Assembly (NCBI GenBank): GCA_008931825.1
Contig: QXVZ01009365.1
Coordinates: 1-33,648 of the forward strand
DNA length: 33,648 bases
Direction of reading: 5' to 3'
From: Phallusia fumigata
Lineage: Eukaryota > Chordata > Ascidiacea > Phlebobranchia > Ascidiidae
The translations under genes were made by a program, and so were the position numbers. Below the pieces are notes generated by a model. It worked only from the letters and a program-made list of their open reading frames with translations. It had not been told where the DNA came from and did not search any database. Of this stretch, positions 1-10,500 are shown piece by piece. How positions within the stretch are numbered: the first letter of the stretch is position 1; each line of letters begins with the position of its first letter.

Positions 1-112
1 CCGATTGGACGATTTTCAAACAGTGAAGTAGATTCCCATCTTCTTGGAACACCGATTCTGTTCGCATTAACTGTTTCTCTCGCCCATGTACTCCCGTATC
101 GAAACTTTTGAC
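1..112 (-). CDS. CIMIP2-like gene, coding exon 4 (cut by window edge)
   Basis: The acceptor is ccatgcag|GT. With the leftover G of exon 3 it reads G-QKFRYGSTWARETVNANR, then GVPRRWESTSLFENRPIG. The choice of acceptor rests on phase and on the F-x-x-G-x-T motif that follows GYVPG in this family. The exon is open to the left edge. Confidence 0.62.
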
Positions 113-2045
113 CTGCATGGTATAAAGGGACAACGCTTGATTAATTTTTGGGTTAAATTTAAATAGTCACTGGTGGCATATTCCGCCAATCGTTGTCATT
201 TTATCTTCTGTAATGGACTTAGTGACGTAACAATCGCTGTGACAAACGATTTTCTAACCCAGCTGAACAGTAACACTGCTGAATTGTCGTTTTCAGTACG
301 AGCTAAAATTTAGCTAAATGGTAACTGTTTCCTTAACGTAAGTGGAATACCTGGGACATATCCAGAGTAGTTGGGAATTAGTCCTCTCTCAGCGTGAAAT
401 ATCCTTTGTGCTGGCAAACGTTCTCGAAAGACCTGTTGGCGATATCGGTCCAAATCTTCCTTGTCATGCCACACACCTTGGCTAGGATCAGGAGTGAACC
501 AACGATACATGTCACGGCACCACGGTGTCAGTTGTCGAAAGTTGAGCGTGATCAACTGATATGAAAGAAACAGGAAAGCAGCTTTACAAGTATGTACTGG
601 TTCTTAAACAAATCTATTACAAACTAAATATAGGTCGACCTTTTTGTAAGCAACATCAGGGTTGCCAGGCTTAAATTTCAAAATTCGGCCAAAAGGCTCA
701 CANTACTGGTTCTTAAACAAATCTATTACAAACCAAGTATAGGTCGACCTTTTTGTAAGCAACATGTGCAAATAGACTGTTTCGGTTGATTTTCAAACTT
801 TGCCAACAACATGTATCATCAAGGGCTCAAGATTTAAGACGAAAACATTATTCTTATAGTTGGTATTTATGGCATGGTCAGTCAGATGTAGGCGGTATTG
901 CTACATTCCCACCATCATGCTGACCTTAGCACAATTAATAATACCCATCAAAAACGCAATTGAAATAACACCTTTTTATGTTTATTGATTGGGGGCATGG
1001 TTTTGTATCCCGGTGGGGCGGTCTTTGCTCTTGGAGATCTCGGGGAAGACTCCTGGGAAGAGGAGTTGGACTCTCGAGGACTTGCTCGTTGAAAACCTGT
1101 ATTTGGCCGGGTAGTCAAGTTGAGGTTTCCCATGAGGGGGTAGTCATATCTAAAACAAACAAAGCACTTAACAGCAATAGGTAGCGTACTTTCACCATCA
1201 GGCAATATGGCTTAGCTTTGGAGACACGCGCGATGTTGACAGAGCATTCAGCAAATCAAATTAACAAAAGAAACAGTGCAAGAGTATCAAAAGTATAATC
1301 CCTACAACAACTTCTTGTGGTTTAAAAAGTGATTGTGGCTTTAAATAAGCTGACAATTTAATCCGTACTCCAAGATCCCATTGTTGAGCTTGTCGACGAG
1401 TTTGCATGGCGTCAGGTTAACCGTTCGCTTGTAATAAACGTCTTAGCGAACAATCACTGTCAGTCTTAAACTAATGTACCAAGAGCTCGCGAAGTGCTGT
1501 TAAGGATTAACTAGCCAACTTGAACAACCCTTGCGGTGCTCGGCTGGGTTTTATATTGAAGCGTTCAGCAATTTAATTTCTAGATAACGGATCGTGGTCA
1601 CAGATGAAGCCTATAACACTGGTTTTCAATTAATGAACATAACACGAAAAACAGTTGGTCCATGCAAGTAGAAACGGCGTAGTATGTCAATGTAGGGACA
1701 AGTACCATTGGCTACAAACTGCCTCATCTAAGCAGTGCCTAATGCATTCACAAAATTAAAGTACATGATTTAAACTAATGTTGTGTTATCACTTAACTGC
1801 TGATAATTAGAATAAACCACCAAGTTAATGTGGATGATTGTAATTTCAAATGACACAAAAACCTCTTTGCTATCGGGAATTCACCACAACGATGCTAAAT
1901 AAGTAGAACCCTGACATGGTAGTATTGAAATTCATTAAGCATCGTAATTGACTGACTTTCCGTCCTTGCTTTTGTAGAGCGGACTTGTAGTGACGTGAAT
2001 GCTTTGCGATCCATACGGATGTCCGGGCGTGTTGTAGTTTGGCAT
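1..2045 (-). CDS. CIMIP2/FAM166-like (DUF2475-type) protein, 5' part of gene
   Basis: Four minus-strand exons (2045-1957, 1149-972, 555-351, 112 to the left edge) join in frame with GT-AG junctions and matching phases, giving about 194 residues before the window ends. The protein starts MPNYNTPGHPYG. It has a Ser/Pro/Arg-rich low-complexity stretch at about residues 48-72, a Trp/Arg-rich segment (TPWCRDMYRWFTPDP) near 99-113, and then IPNYSGYVPG followed directly across a splice junction by QKFRYGSTWARET (about 149-171). A G-Y-x-G-x-V/I-P-G motif followed by F-x-x-G-x-T is the hallmark I know from ciliary microtubule inner proteins of the FAM166/CIMIP2 group, which line the lumen of axonemal doublets. 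That role is inferred from the motif alone. The long N-terminal region is not one I recognise, so this could be another DUF2475-type family member. The gene continues past the left edge. Confidence 0.62.
351..555 (-). CDS. CIMIP2-like gene, coding exon 3 (GYVPG motif)
   Basis: The acceptor is a pyrimidine-rich tttctttcatatcag and the donor is CCCAG|GTATTC. The 205 bases start in phase 0 and leave one base. Peptide landmarks are TPWCRDMYRWF, KEDLDRYRQQVFRERLPAQ and GLIPNYSGYVP. The charged, aromatic composition and the closing motif look clearly coding. Confidence 0.72.
595..765. repeat. Direct duplicate flanking a single N (703)
   Basis: Bases 595-656 recur at 704-765 with two mismatches. 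Bases 657-702 between them have no match on the right side. The single N marks the join, and this is best read as an unmerged contig overlap or allele. Confidence 0.8.
972..1149 (-). CDS. CIMIP2-like gene, coding exon 2 (Ser/Pro-rich)
   Basis: The acceptor tttgttttag|A is strong and the donor is AAG|GTGTTA. The 178 bases encode YDYPLMGNLNLTTRP, a Ser/Pro/Arg-rich run (SPRESNSSSQESSPRSPRA) and PPGYKTMPPINKHKK. The low-complexity middle is probably disordered. Confidence 0.65.
1957..2045 (-). CDS. CIMIP2-like gene, coding exon 1
   Basis: The ATG is at 2045-2043. The exon encodes residues 1-29, beginning MPNYNTPGHPYGSQS and ending SKDG, plus two bases of a Lys codon. The donor reads AAA|GTCAGT. 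The two leftover bases are completed by the single first base of exon 2. An acceptor-like cctttcag lies 29 bases upstream of the ATG. Confidence 0.6.
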
Positions 2046-2074
2046 TGCGATTCGAAACAACTCTAATACCTATT

Positions 2075-2086
2075 CTGAAAGGATCA
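2075..2086 (-). promoter_or_regulatory. Acceptor-like site upstream of the CIMIP2-like ATG
   Basis: The minus strand reads gatcctttcag ending at 2075, so a mature 5' end at 2074 would leave 29 bases before the ATG. It may be the 3' splice site of a 5' untranslated exon or a trans-splice acceptor. No partner exon was identified. Confidence 0.35.
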
Positions 2087-4450
2087 ACAATAATAACTAG
2101 ATTAACATGTTTTTACGGCACCCTAAAGCTTGTCAAACTTGTTTTGGTACATTCACTGGTGCTTCGTAACTTTACTGGTTACTATGCGGAACTGTAAGGA
2201 TTCGACATGACACCTGACAGCTTGCTAAATGGCGAATGCGTGTTGACAAAACAGCAGCTGAAAGCAAACGGCCGACAAAGGAACTGAGAGAGCGCTTTGT
2301 CGAAGCGGGATCAGTGAAACAAGAGAAAGTTCCGACGACACACAAGTGACGTTTTTCAGGCGGTTCACGGTCGGTTGACGTGACGGCGGACAAGCCAGAA
2401 TTGTGTGTACACGGGACCAATGTAGTTGGCGCAAATAATGGGCGCAATTTCGAGTATTGAGACCAGCAGTGGAGTTGTTGTTTCAACAAGTAAAAAAGCA
2501 TGTCCCCATATATGTTCGAACGCAAGGGCGGCCCGTGTGGCTGCATTGTCCGGCCGGTATTCACGGCTTCTGTAACCCGGGTAACCCAGAGCCAGCCCAT
2601 GTAAGCGGTGTCGGGTGACGCACTCCATAGCGCCTCTGGTGTGAGGTATTGTGTAACCATCTATTCAACAGGAGGGGAATCGAAAACAATGTGGTTGTGA
2701 ATGATACCCTTGCTGTTTCGCTACAAAGGTTAGGTCGATTATAGCGCCAGATTTCTGGAGTTGGTCGACGCTGCCACTGGTGGGAGACAGATGTAAAAAC
2801 AGACTGTGTGACTTGCAACGACTTATAATTTGATTGCTGTTACATCGGTGTTGTTACAATTAATTCGTAGTCGGTAACCCTACAACCCGACATGCGAAAT
2901 AAGATATCCTTCCGTGCGTGTCGGACACCTAATTTCGCCTCGTCCTCTTGCCAAAAATTCTCGAAATTCCCTTCGCAGACAACCTTGGAAAATTTAGTGC
3001 GGACTTTTGGCTGACTTTGCCGTGGGTGTACTTTAATCCACGTTTTGCAATCTAGCAGCTACAATTTACACAGCTTCTGTTTAACGTTAGACAAAACTTG
3101 ATTCCAAAAACATTTTGTACAATAGTACACGAGCATTGCCTACACCTAACTATTAAAATGGTTGACTTTCTTAAATCTAAAACAGAAATCATGAACACGG
3201 GGCCCAAGTGATTTATTTCTTTAAATACAAGATAGACACGGACGAGACACTCAAAAAACGCAAATAGGAAAGATGATGAAAACTGTGTTCTGGTAACGGA
3301 CACACGGCTTCAGTACATTCTGAAAAAAGCGGTAACACAAAAAATTCGCACAAGATCTTTATCGCAAACGAAAGTAGCACCAGATCCAAGACAAGATTTA
3401 CGGTTTTCATACTTTGTTACGATTGGCCATATATGAACAACAAACAAGGTTGGTAATACTTGATGGGTTTTTTTATCGGATGACAACGTTTTACACAGGT
3501 ACTACAGTGTATATAGGGGTGTATCAAAAGGCGTAACCTCAGTGGTTATGTTTACTGGCATAACGGAACGCCCATAACTGCGAAGAAAATTGATTCTGCG
3601 GGTTTTTATGAATGGATAGACACGATTCTCACGATAAAAAATGCGGCACGTTTTCGAGGAGTACCTAACAAGCGGCAGAAAAAGTTCACACTATGTACAC
3701 TGTACAGAGGTGGCGGTGCGTCGGACCAGCGCTGTATGCGACGTCGTCCCACTTAAATAACAAGGGCGACGGGACAAGACATCACAGTGACCTTACTGCG
3801 CACGTGTGGGATACGAGAGATACGTTTGTGTGTAGGAATTGTCATATCAAAACCATCGTACAGTGGTTAACTTTTTGTGCTGAATCACCCAGGGTTCAAG
3901 GTTGACATTTGAAATCGGGCAAACATTTTTGCAGTGTCATGGCTTGATCAGCAATAGAAAAACAAAATTTTTCGGATAGAAAATTATCCGGCGTAGAAAC
4001 GATTTTGGATGAATCTAGTTCGAATTGTTGGGACAAAAAGGACGCAATTACAGAGTCATATCGCGACAACAGTTTGCTACAGACGTTTTCCTCGCACACA
4101 CAGCGATCACGTGACAAACAATGCTTAAGAGCCAATGACATAGGCAAGTTCAACACAAAGAAAGCACCAGAACTTACAAAAACACACAAGCGCAAATAAG
4201 ACGTACATCGGGACCTATAGCGGTCTCGCAGGTCTCAAGATATCCAAGCGGCTGATTGGGAATAGCAGCTGTCGATCTTCCTCCAGTGTGCAAGCCGTCA
4301 AGTGCTTTTGATAGGACTTACAGATGCCGCTAAAAACATGCTGGGGTTGATATATCTGTGTTTTTTCAGGGTGTAAGTTTGATTTTGTCTGCACGAAGCG
4401 GAAACAAGACACGCGAAAGGGCCCGGTCAGTTTCGAGGCCATGCGGCGTT
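2087..4450. other. Intergenic region between the CIMIP2-like gene and SSBP
   Basis: This stretch should hold the promoter of the CIMIP2-like gene and the 3' UTR of SSBP. Several overlapping open frames at 2172-2818 match nothing I recognise and lie in different frames of the same DNA. A TTTATT at 3212-3217 (AATAAA on the minus strand) is a weak candidate poly(A) signal for the long SSBP transcript. Nothing else could be supported. Confidence 0.5.
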
Positions 4451-4585
4451 TCAAACAGACGCCATAAAACCGAAGTCGGCGCTGGATGGCGCACCGTTCC
4501 CATCTCCATCCTTTGCTTCGAAGCGCTTTGCTTCCTGTTGCATGCTTTCTTTGATCTTCAAGATGGCGGCTGACTCATTGTGGTC
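4451..4585 (-). CDS. SSBP: SSBP coding exon 17 (alternative C terminus)
   Basis: Acceptor gcgcgcacag, entered in phase 0; TGA at 4453-4451. It encodes [20 protein letters not shown], then [24 protein letters not shown]. The peptide is charged and helix-prone, quite unlike the Pro/Gly-rich tail. I do not recognise it from vertebrate SSBPs. Support comes from its coding look, its phase and the strong GTGAGT donor of exon 16. A separate gene or a fortuitous frame is less likely but possible. Confidence 0.65.
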   Translation of the reverse strand, partial: DHNESAAILKIKESMQQEAKRFEAKDGDGNGAPSSADFGFMASV

Positions 4586-7500
4586 CTGTGCGCGCGTCAG
4601 TTGGATGAAGCGGTTAATAGAAAGCAAGTCAGCAGCGTCGAACGAGCGATGATTAGCGGCGGTTATTTTGAAAAACCCAGTAGTCACCCGAAGACGAGTT
4701 TTGACACGCCCGATGCAGCGACATGGAGCATCAGCAAAGGCAAGACGACAGGCAGGCAGACAGTCAGTCGCACAACGAAAAGATATGCAAAAACAACAAC
4801 AAAAGGAGTCGGGTTAGGTTCCGAAAGAACGGTTAGTGGTATTAGTACCAGGGTATTAAACAACTTGAAGAAACTGAACGACATCATTTACGCTGATATG
4901 TGTTTTAAATGTCATTGGTTGACACTTGAATTGACATGCTATGAACGTGCCACAAGTTTGAAGTGGCTTATGAAGATAAATCATGCATTTCAGTTTCTTT
5001 GGGCATCTTATATAGCTTCGCGATCGTCAACGAAGCTGTCAAACGGGCATTTATGACTGAACATGCGTTTTACGCACACTTATGTAGAGCAGGCAAACGC
5101 AGCAAGCAGAGTTAGCGAAAGACGGAGAGCGCAAGCGATTTTCTCACTCGTATTCAATTCACTCTTACCAGTTGACTTGGGGATTTATTTCAAATACAAA
5201 ACGGGGGCTAACATCATCATAGCATGTGTGTTTGTTTCGGAACAAACAATGATGCGGTATGTGCAACAGCGAATAAATAGTGAAGATAGAAATACAGCAA
5301 ATAGCACCAGTGACATTTATGTTCTCTATGTCGCACGTTTATCTCATTTCAACGAAAAAGGCGAGAATCTCATTAGAACTGAAGCATTGTTAGGTTCAGT
5401 TGATGAACACTTCGTCACGTTGTGTTAGAAAAGAGATCAACAGCACCGGTATACAAGCAGAAATCTCTCTTACTGATTTCATCACGCTATAAGTTTTAGG
5501 AATATGTACAGGACTATGATAAAGTAACGGGTTGGTACGTTTGGGGACATTTACCCAAACAGTCTCTGTCCCTTACAAGTTCAGGTCACCTCTGTTGTAG
5601 AGCACAGGGGTACAAGCAGTCGTCCCCGTGTACTGATCGGGTAACTACGTCATCACTCTGTGACGTCAATACTAGCGCGCGCATTGTGCGTAGTTCGCCG
5701 GGATCAAAATGAACCCATTGGCGGATTGTTACTCACGTTCTCCGTAAAACTGGACACCATGAAAGAGCCGTCATCGCCCTCTTGTGGTGTGTGCGGTGTG
5801 CCACCCGGTCCGCCAGGTGGCCCCATCTGCGGCGGACCACCAGGAGCGCTCATGTTGTTCATCGGCATGTTGTTGCTTGGCGAGCTCTGCGTGAAGTAAA
5901 ATTTGCTACCAACCGTACAAGTTTAAATTGAAACTGCGAAGAGTCAACACAAACTGCTCACAAGTACGTGCCGAGCAAAACATTAGGTTGAAATTTAAAC
6001 GAGTTGCAAAAATTTAGGTCCACACCTTGGGCATTCCCTCCATCATGGACGAATCCGGTCCGGACCCGTTCATTCCATTTAACGGTTGGTTCATGTTGGG
6101 AGTAGACACTGATAATGGTGGACCACCTGACATAGGAATGCTAGTGGGTGGAAGATTTCCGTCCTGGCCGACAGGATACTAAATAAAGCAACAACTTGTA
6201 ATTCTAAGGAGCACGTCTGTTAAGCATCCTGGTGATTTTTAAGCGACGAGAGGTTTATGTGTGACTTGTCTTAAATTGAGAACAAAAATTAACTGAAAAC
6301 TGATAGATTCTGCAAATACAAAAACAAACGACTAATAGCACTTGAACACCGATAAAAAATGAAACCTTGCGAGTTATGTTCATCGTTTTGGGTAAAATCT
6401 GTCTCGGTTTAAGGGCTTATCAGTGTTTGCCTACAAAAAATGTTAATGCTTACCGCGGCGGACATTTGCGGATGAGGAATCGGTTTTCCCATAAAGTCTG
6501 GGTTCATTTGATCTAAAAAACAATAACGGATGAGGAAACAACTTTTAGCAACACGACCGCGTGCTGGCGGGTAAATTAAAGCAATGAATCACAAACGATA
6601 ATTGTAAACATTCTTGTAAGTTTGCATTATTCTCTGCTGTTGTTATATAGGTCATGCAATCAAGCTTTGCAACAATTTACTACTTATCTGACAACGACAG
6701 AGCCAATCAAAATCGTGGCACGCGTATTCGTGCGCAACAGTAAAAAATCTTACAGCAGCATGCTTGTATTGCAGTCGGTCAGCCAACAAGCAAAGGGTCA
6801 TGCACACTGAATAACAAGTATGTCTCAAAGGTTTCCAGTGCAACTATTACTGCAACAACCACTACGAGTGCCGGTTAAATTGTTTATTTTTTTGCGCAGT
6901 GCTTCTGACATTGCGTCACCTGGGTTCTTGGGGTCGTGGGCCGGGGGGAATCGGCTCGGATGGGGACCGGGGTGCATGCCCGGTCGGGGGCCTGTGGTAG
7001 GGGCACAAGAAGGTAAGGTACAATAATTTTCAACCAAGGGGCGGAAAAAGGATTGGATGACATGCGAAATTTAAAACATGTGGACTTGGGAATAAGTTTT
7101 TTTCAGAAAATTGTTCAGCCTAGGTGCCTTTTACCATCACCCAAAACTTAAACAGGTTAGTTGCGGATAGGTACCGACAGAATGGATTCTATGAACAAAA
7201 GCACGCCTTCCCTATGGAAGTGTGAGAAAATGCACGTGCTAAAGTGGATTTGACAGCAGGCAATGTGGTGGTTTGACTAATGCACACGCACATGAGGTGA
7301 TGTGACATGTACGTGATGATATGAAAGCAGATGAAGATAAAGTCGTTTACTTTTGGTACTGAAAGGATTAAGTCAAAAAGTGTATTAAGTAGATGAATGC
7401 AGTGAACGTTACCTTGTGGACTTCTCATTATAGGGTTTCCGGGAGGTCCTCCAGTGGGTGGCCCCTGTAATAGAAATAGGTGTGTTTCACATACAAAAGT

Positions 7501-10500
7501 TAGTGCCGGGAAAAGTTTACAGCCGTTTATAATGTTAGTGTTTTTCGGCTTCCTCAAAGTTTTTTTTTGTAAATAGTGTTATATCTAGTAAACTTACTAC
7601 GGGTCCGGATGGGTTTGGCCATCTTCCGTGCCTGCAATGTAACTTACGAGTTAGCCACAAAATTAGATCTAACGCTTACAAAACGTCCTACATTGTCATC
7701 GGAATCCCGCTGTGACCAGGCATCGTACTGGGTGGCATTCGCATTGGGAAGGGCTGCAACATAACACGCATTATAGCTTAACAAACTTTTGCGCCAGGGG
7801 AAGCATAGTGCTATACGATGAATGACATTGGTACCTGNGGTAGGGGCACAAGAAGGTAAGGTACAATAAGTTTCAACCAAGGGGCGGGAAAAGGATTGGA
7901 TAACATGCGAAATTTAAAACATGTTGACTTGGTAATAAGTTTTTTTTCAGAAACTGTTCAGTTTAGGTGCCTTTTACCATCACCCGAAACTATAAGCCTA
8001 AAAACAGGTTAGTTGTGGATAGCTACCGACAGAATGGATTCTATGAACAAAAGCACGCCTTCCCTATGGAAGTGTGGGAAAATGCACGTGCTAAAGTGGA
8101 TTTGACAGCAGGCAATGTGGTGGTTTTTGTTGGACCAATGCACACGCACATGAGGTGATGTGACATGTATGTGATGATATGAAAGCACATGAAGATAAAG
8201 TCGTTTACTTTCGTACTGCAAGGATTATGTCAAAAAGTGTATTAAGTAGATGAATGCAGTGAACGTTACCTTGTGGACTTCTCATTATAGGGTTTCCGGG
8301 AGGTCCTCCAGTAGGCGGCCCCTGTAATAGAAATAGGTGTATTTCACATACAAAAGTCAATGCCGGGAAAAGTTAACAGCCGTTTATAATGTTAGAGTTT
8401 TTCGACTTTCTTAAAGTTTTTTTGTAAATAGTGTTATATCTAGTAAACTTACTACGGGTCCGGATGGGTTTGGCCATCTTCCGTGCCTGCAATGTAACGT
8501 ACGAGTTAGCCACAAAATTAAATCTAACGCTTACAAAACGTCCTACATTGTCATCGGAATTCCGCTGTGACCAGGCATCGTACTGGGTGGCATTCGCATT
8601 GGGAAGGGCTGCAACATAACACGCATTATCGCTTAACAATAAACTCCTAGTGCCATACGATGAATGGCATTGGTACCTGTTGAAACTGGTCTGGTCCTCC
8701 CCAAGACGGGTTCATAGCGCCTTGGGGCATCCCTCGGGGATGCACCATTCTTGACATCGACATCATTTGGCTGCCTGCAATGTCAAGGTAGAAANAACTG
8801 GTCTGGTCCTCCCCAAGACGGGTTCATAGCGCCTTGGGGCATCCCTCGGGGATGCACCATTCTTGACATCGACATCATTTGGCTGCCTGCAATGTCAAGG
8901 TAGAAAATGGTTCAACTACAGTGGCTTGTACTGAGTCTCAGTTAAGGCGATTATTTTTCTTATTCCAAACACAATGGGATTACAGTGTTTCCTGAAACAT
9001 AAAATTGGCAAGGCAAAAACATTACCTACAAACTTCAAAGTGATACTCAGTTTGCTTCACATCATATCTAATTGCCTTAAAAAGGGGCAAAAAACAAAAA
9101 AAATCTCACAGGCAACGCAGCACGAGGCGTGCGCCTAATACCATTATGTAGGAAGGCTTTAGCACGCTTGGTCGCCTGGTGGCCGATATAAGTGGCGGAA
9201 AATGGCGAAATAATTTGATTTGCGCAACTCATTAATGCGCAGCGGTGCGCTGGTGGGCCACACCGAAGCAAATCGACACAGCCGTCGTGAGGTTGTAAGT
9301 CTGAAATAATAGGATAGGTCAACAAGAACTGTATGCTGTGTTGCAAATTGCGTTGCGGTTGTGTCGATAATAGGTTTGATATGTTCGAAATTGCCACTTG
9401 TACTAGCTTTAATGTAATTGCCAGTTTCGCCGACAAGCGCCTTTCAAGCCCTGGTTGCTGTGCAAGCTTTAAGATTTCACATGTCGGCGTTGGTCAAAAA
9501 CTAACAAGCCTTTTGCGCTATAGTATTTATAAGAGAGCCACAAGTCTCTGACTGCATTAGAAACGTATGTGGATTTGAAGCAAACGACACTACGCATTTA
9601 AAATTTCAATAAACGCTATTTAGCCGTCAGGAGCGCCAATAAACCGCACGTAGTCAACAGTCAGGTTTACATTGGCTTTTAAGCATCGAAAACGATTAGA
9701 ACGTGCGCAATTCGGGGCAATATTTCCCTCGGGGTTTGCCGCAAAGTTTGAATAGCGATACTTAAATTCCGAGCGGGCGCGCGAAACACGGCCATAGTGA
9801 CTTGGCGCCGGGATTGCCTCGCATTAGCGCCAGTGTTTGTTAAGCGATAAAACGTGAACGTGACGAAGGACAATAAAGGGGCGCGATCAGTTCCACATAA
9901 CATTTCTGTCGCAACATCCAAGTGAAGCCACAAGTTAACGGTTGTGGTGATTATGGATGGTACTGTAAGAATGATTTCTAAAAGTTGCCTCAGAAAAGCA
10001 GGCGCCGATTTTAGCGAAAATAACACAGTGTTGTACTGCTTAAAAGGTCCAATCAAAGCATTGAGAGGCAGCTGAGTTGAGACAGGTATGTGTAAAACAT
10101 TTAGTACGCGAAGCCGTTANCCGATTTTAGCGAAAATAACACAGTGTTGTACTGCTTAAAAGGTCCAATCAAAGCATTGAGAGGCAGCTGAGTTGAGACA
10201 GGTATGTGTAAAACATTTAGTACGCGAAGCCGTTATCTATAAGCCGACTTGAACATACGCTTCATAGCGTAGTACACAGGTCTTTATGATATTCTGATGT
10301 TAGCATCGTTATTACACGAACTTGGAACGCGAGTGGTGGTCAGTTCGTCGCCACAACAGGTACAAGCTGATTTCTTCACTTTAGCCTTGTGGTCGTGACA
10401 GGTACGGAGCTGGTAGACAGCCTAGCGGGCCAGAAATTCGAACCATAAGTGATCGTAAATTAGGCACTGGCTTAAGTGCGATAAGAGCTATGTGTGCAGA

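Larger units (their letters stand above)
556..1956 (-). other. CIMIP2-like introns 1 and 2
   Basis: The introns are 1150-1956 and 556-971. No gene or RNA was recognised. Intron 2 contains the contig join at N703 and its flanking duplicate. Confidence 0.55.
6996..8679. repeat. Unmerged allelic overlap of about 842 bases, two copies around N7838
   Basis: Bases 6996-7837 and 7839-8679 align along their length with scattered substitutions and small indels (about 13 differences in the first 220 bases that I compared). The left copy ends at the N and the right copy starts there, so two overlapping contigs were placed end to end. Each copy carries SSBP exons 10-12. Confidence 0.88.

Noticed and set aside
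2172..2818. Overlapping minus-strand open frames up to 162 codons
   Set aside because: Several frames are open over the same DNA, and none has a recognisable motif, splice site or family resemblance.
4580..5428. Two plus-strand open frames of 158 and 121 codons
   Set aside because: They partly lie opposite SSBP exon 17, have no family resemblance and no splice or promoter evidence.
7413..8608. Mutually exclusive or tandemly duplicated SSBP exons 10-12
   Set aside because: The copies meet at an N, introns are duplicated too, the changes are silent, and tandem use breaks the frame.
10381..10500. Possible tRNA-like head on the minus strand (ggttcgaattt near 10434)
   Set aside because: The B-box match is partial and I could not fold a cloverleaf or find a clear A box at the right distance.
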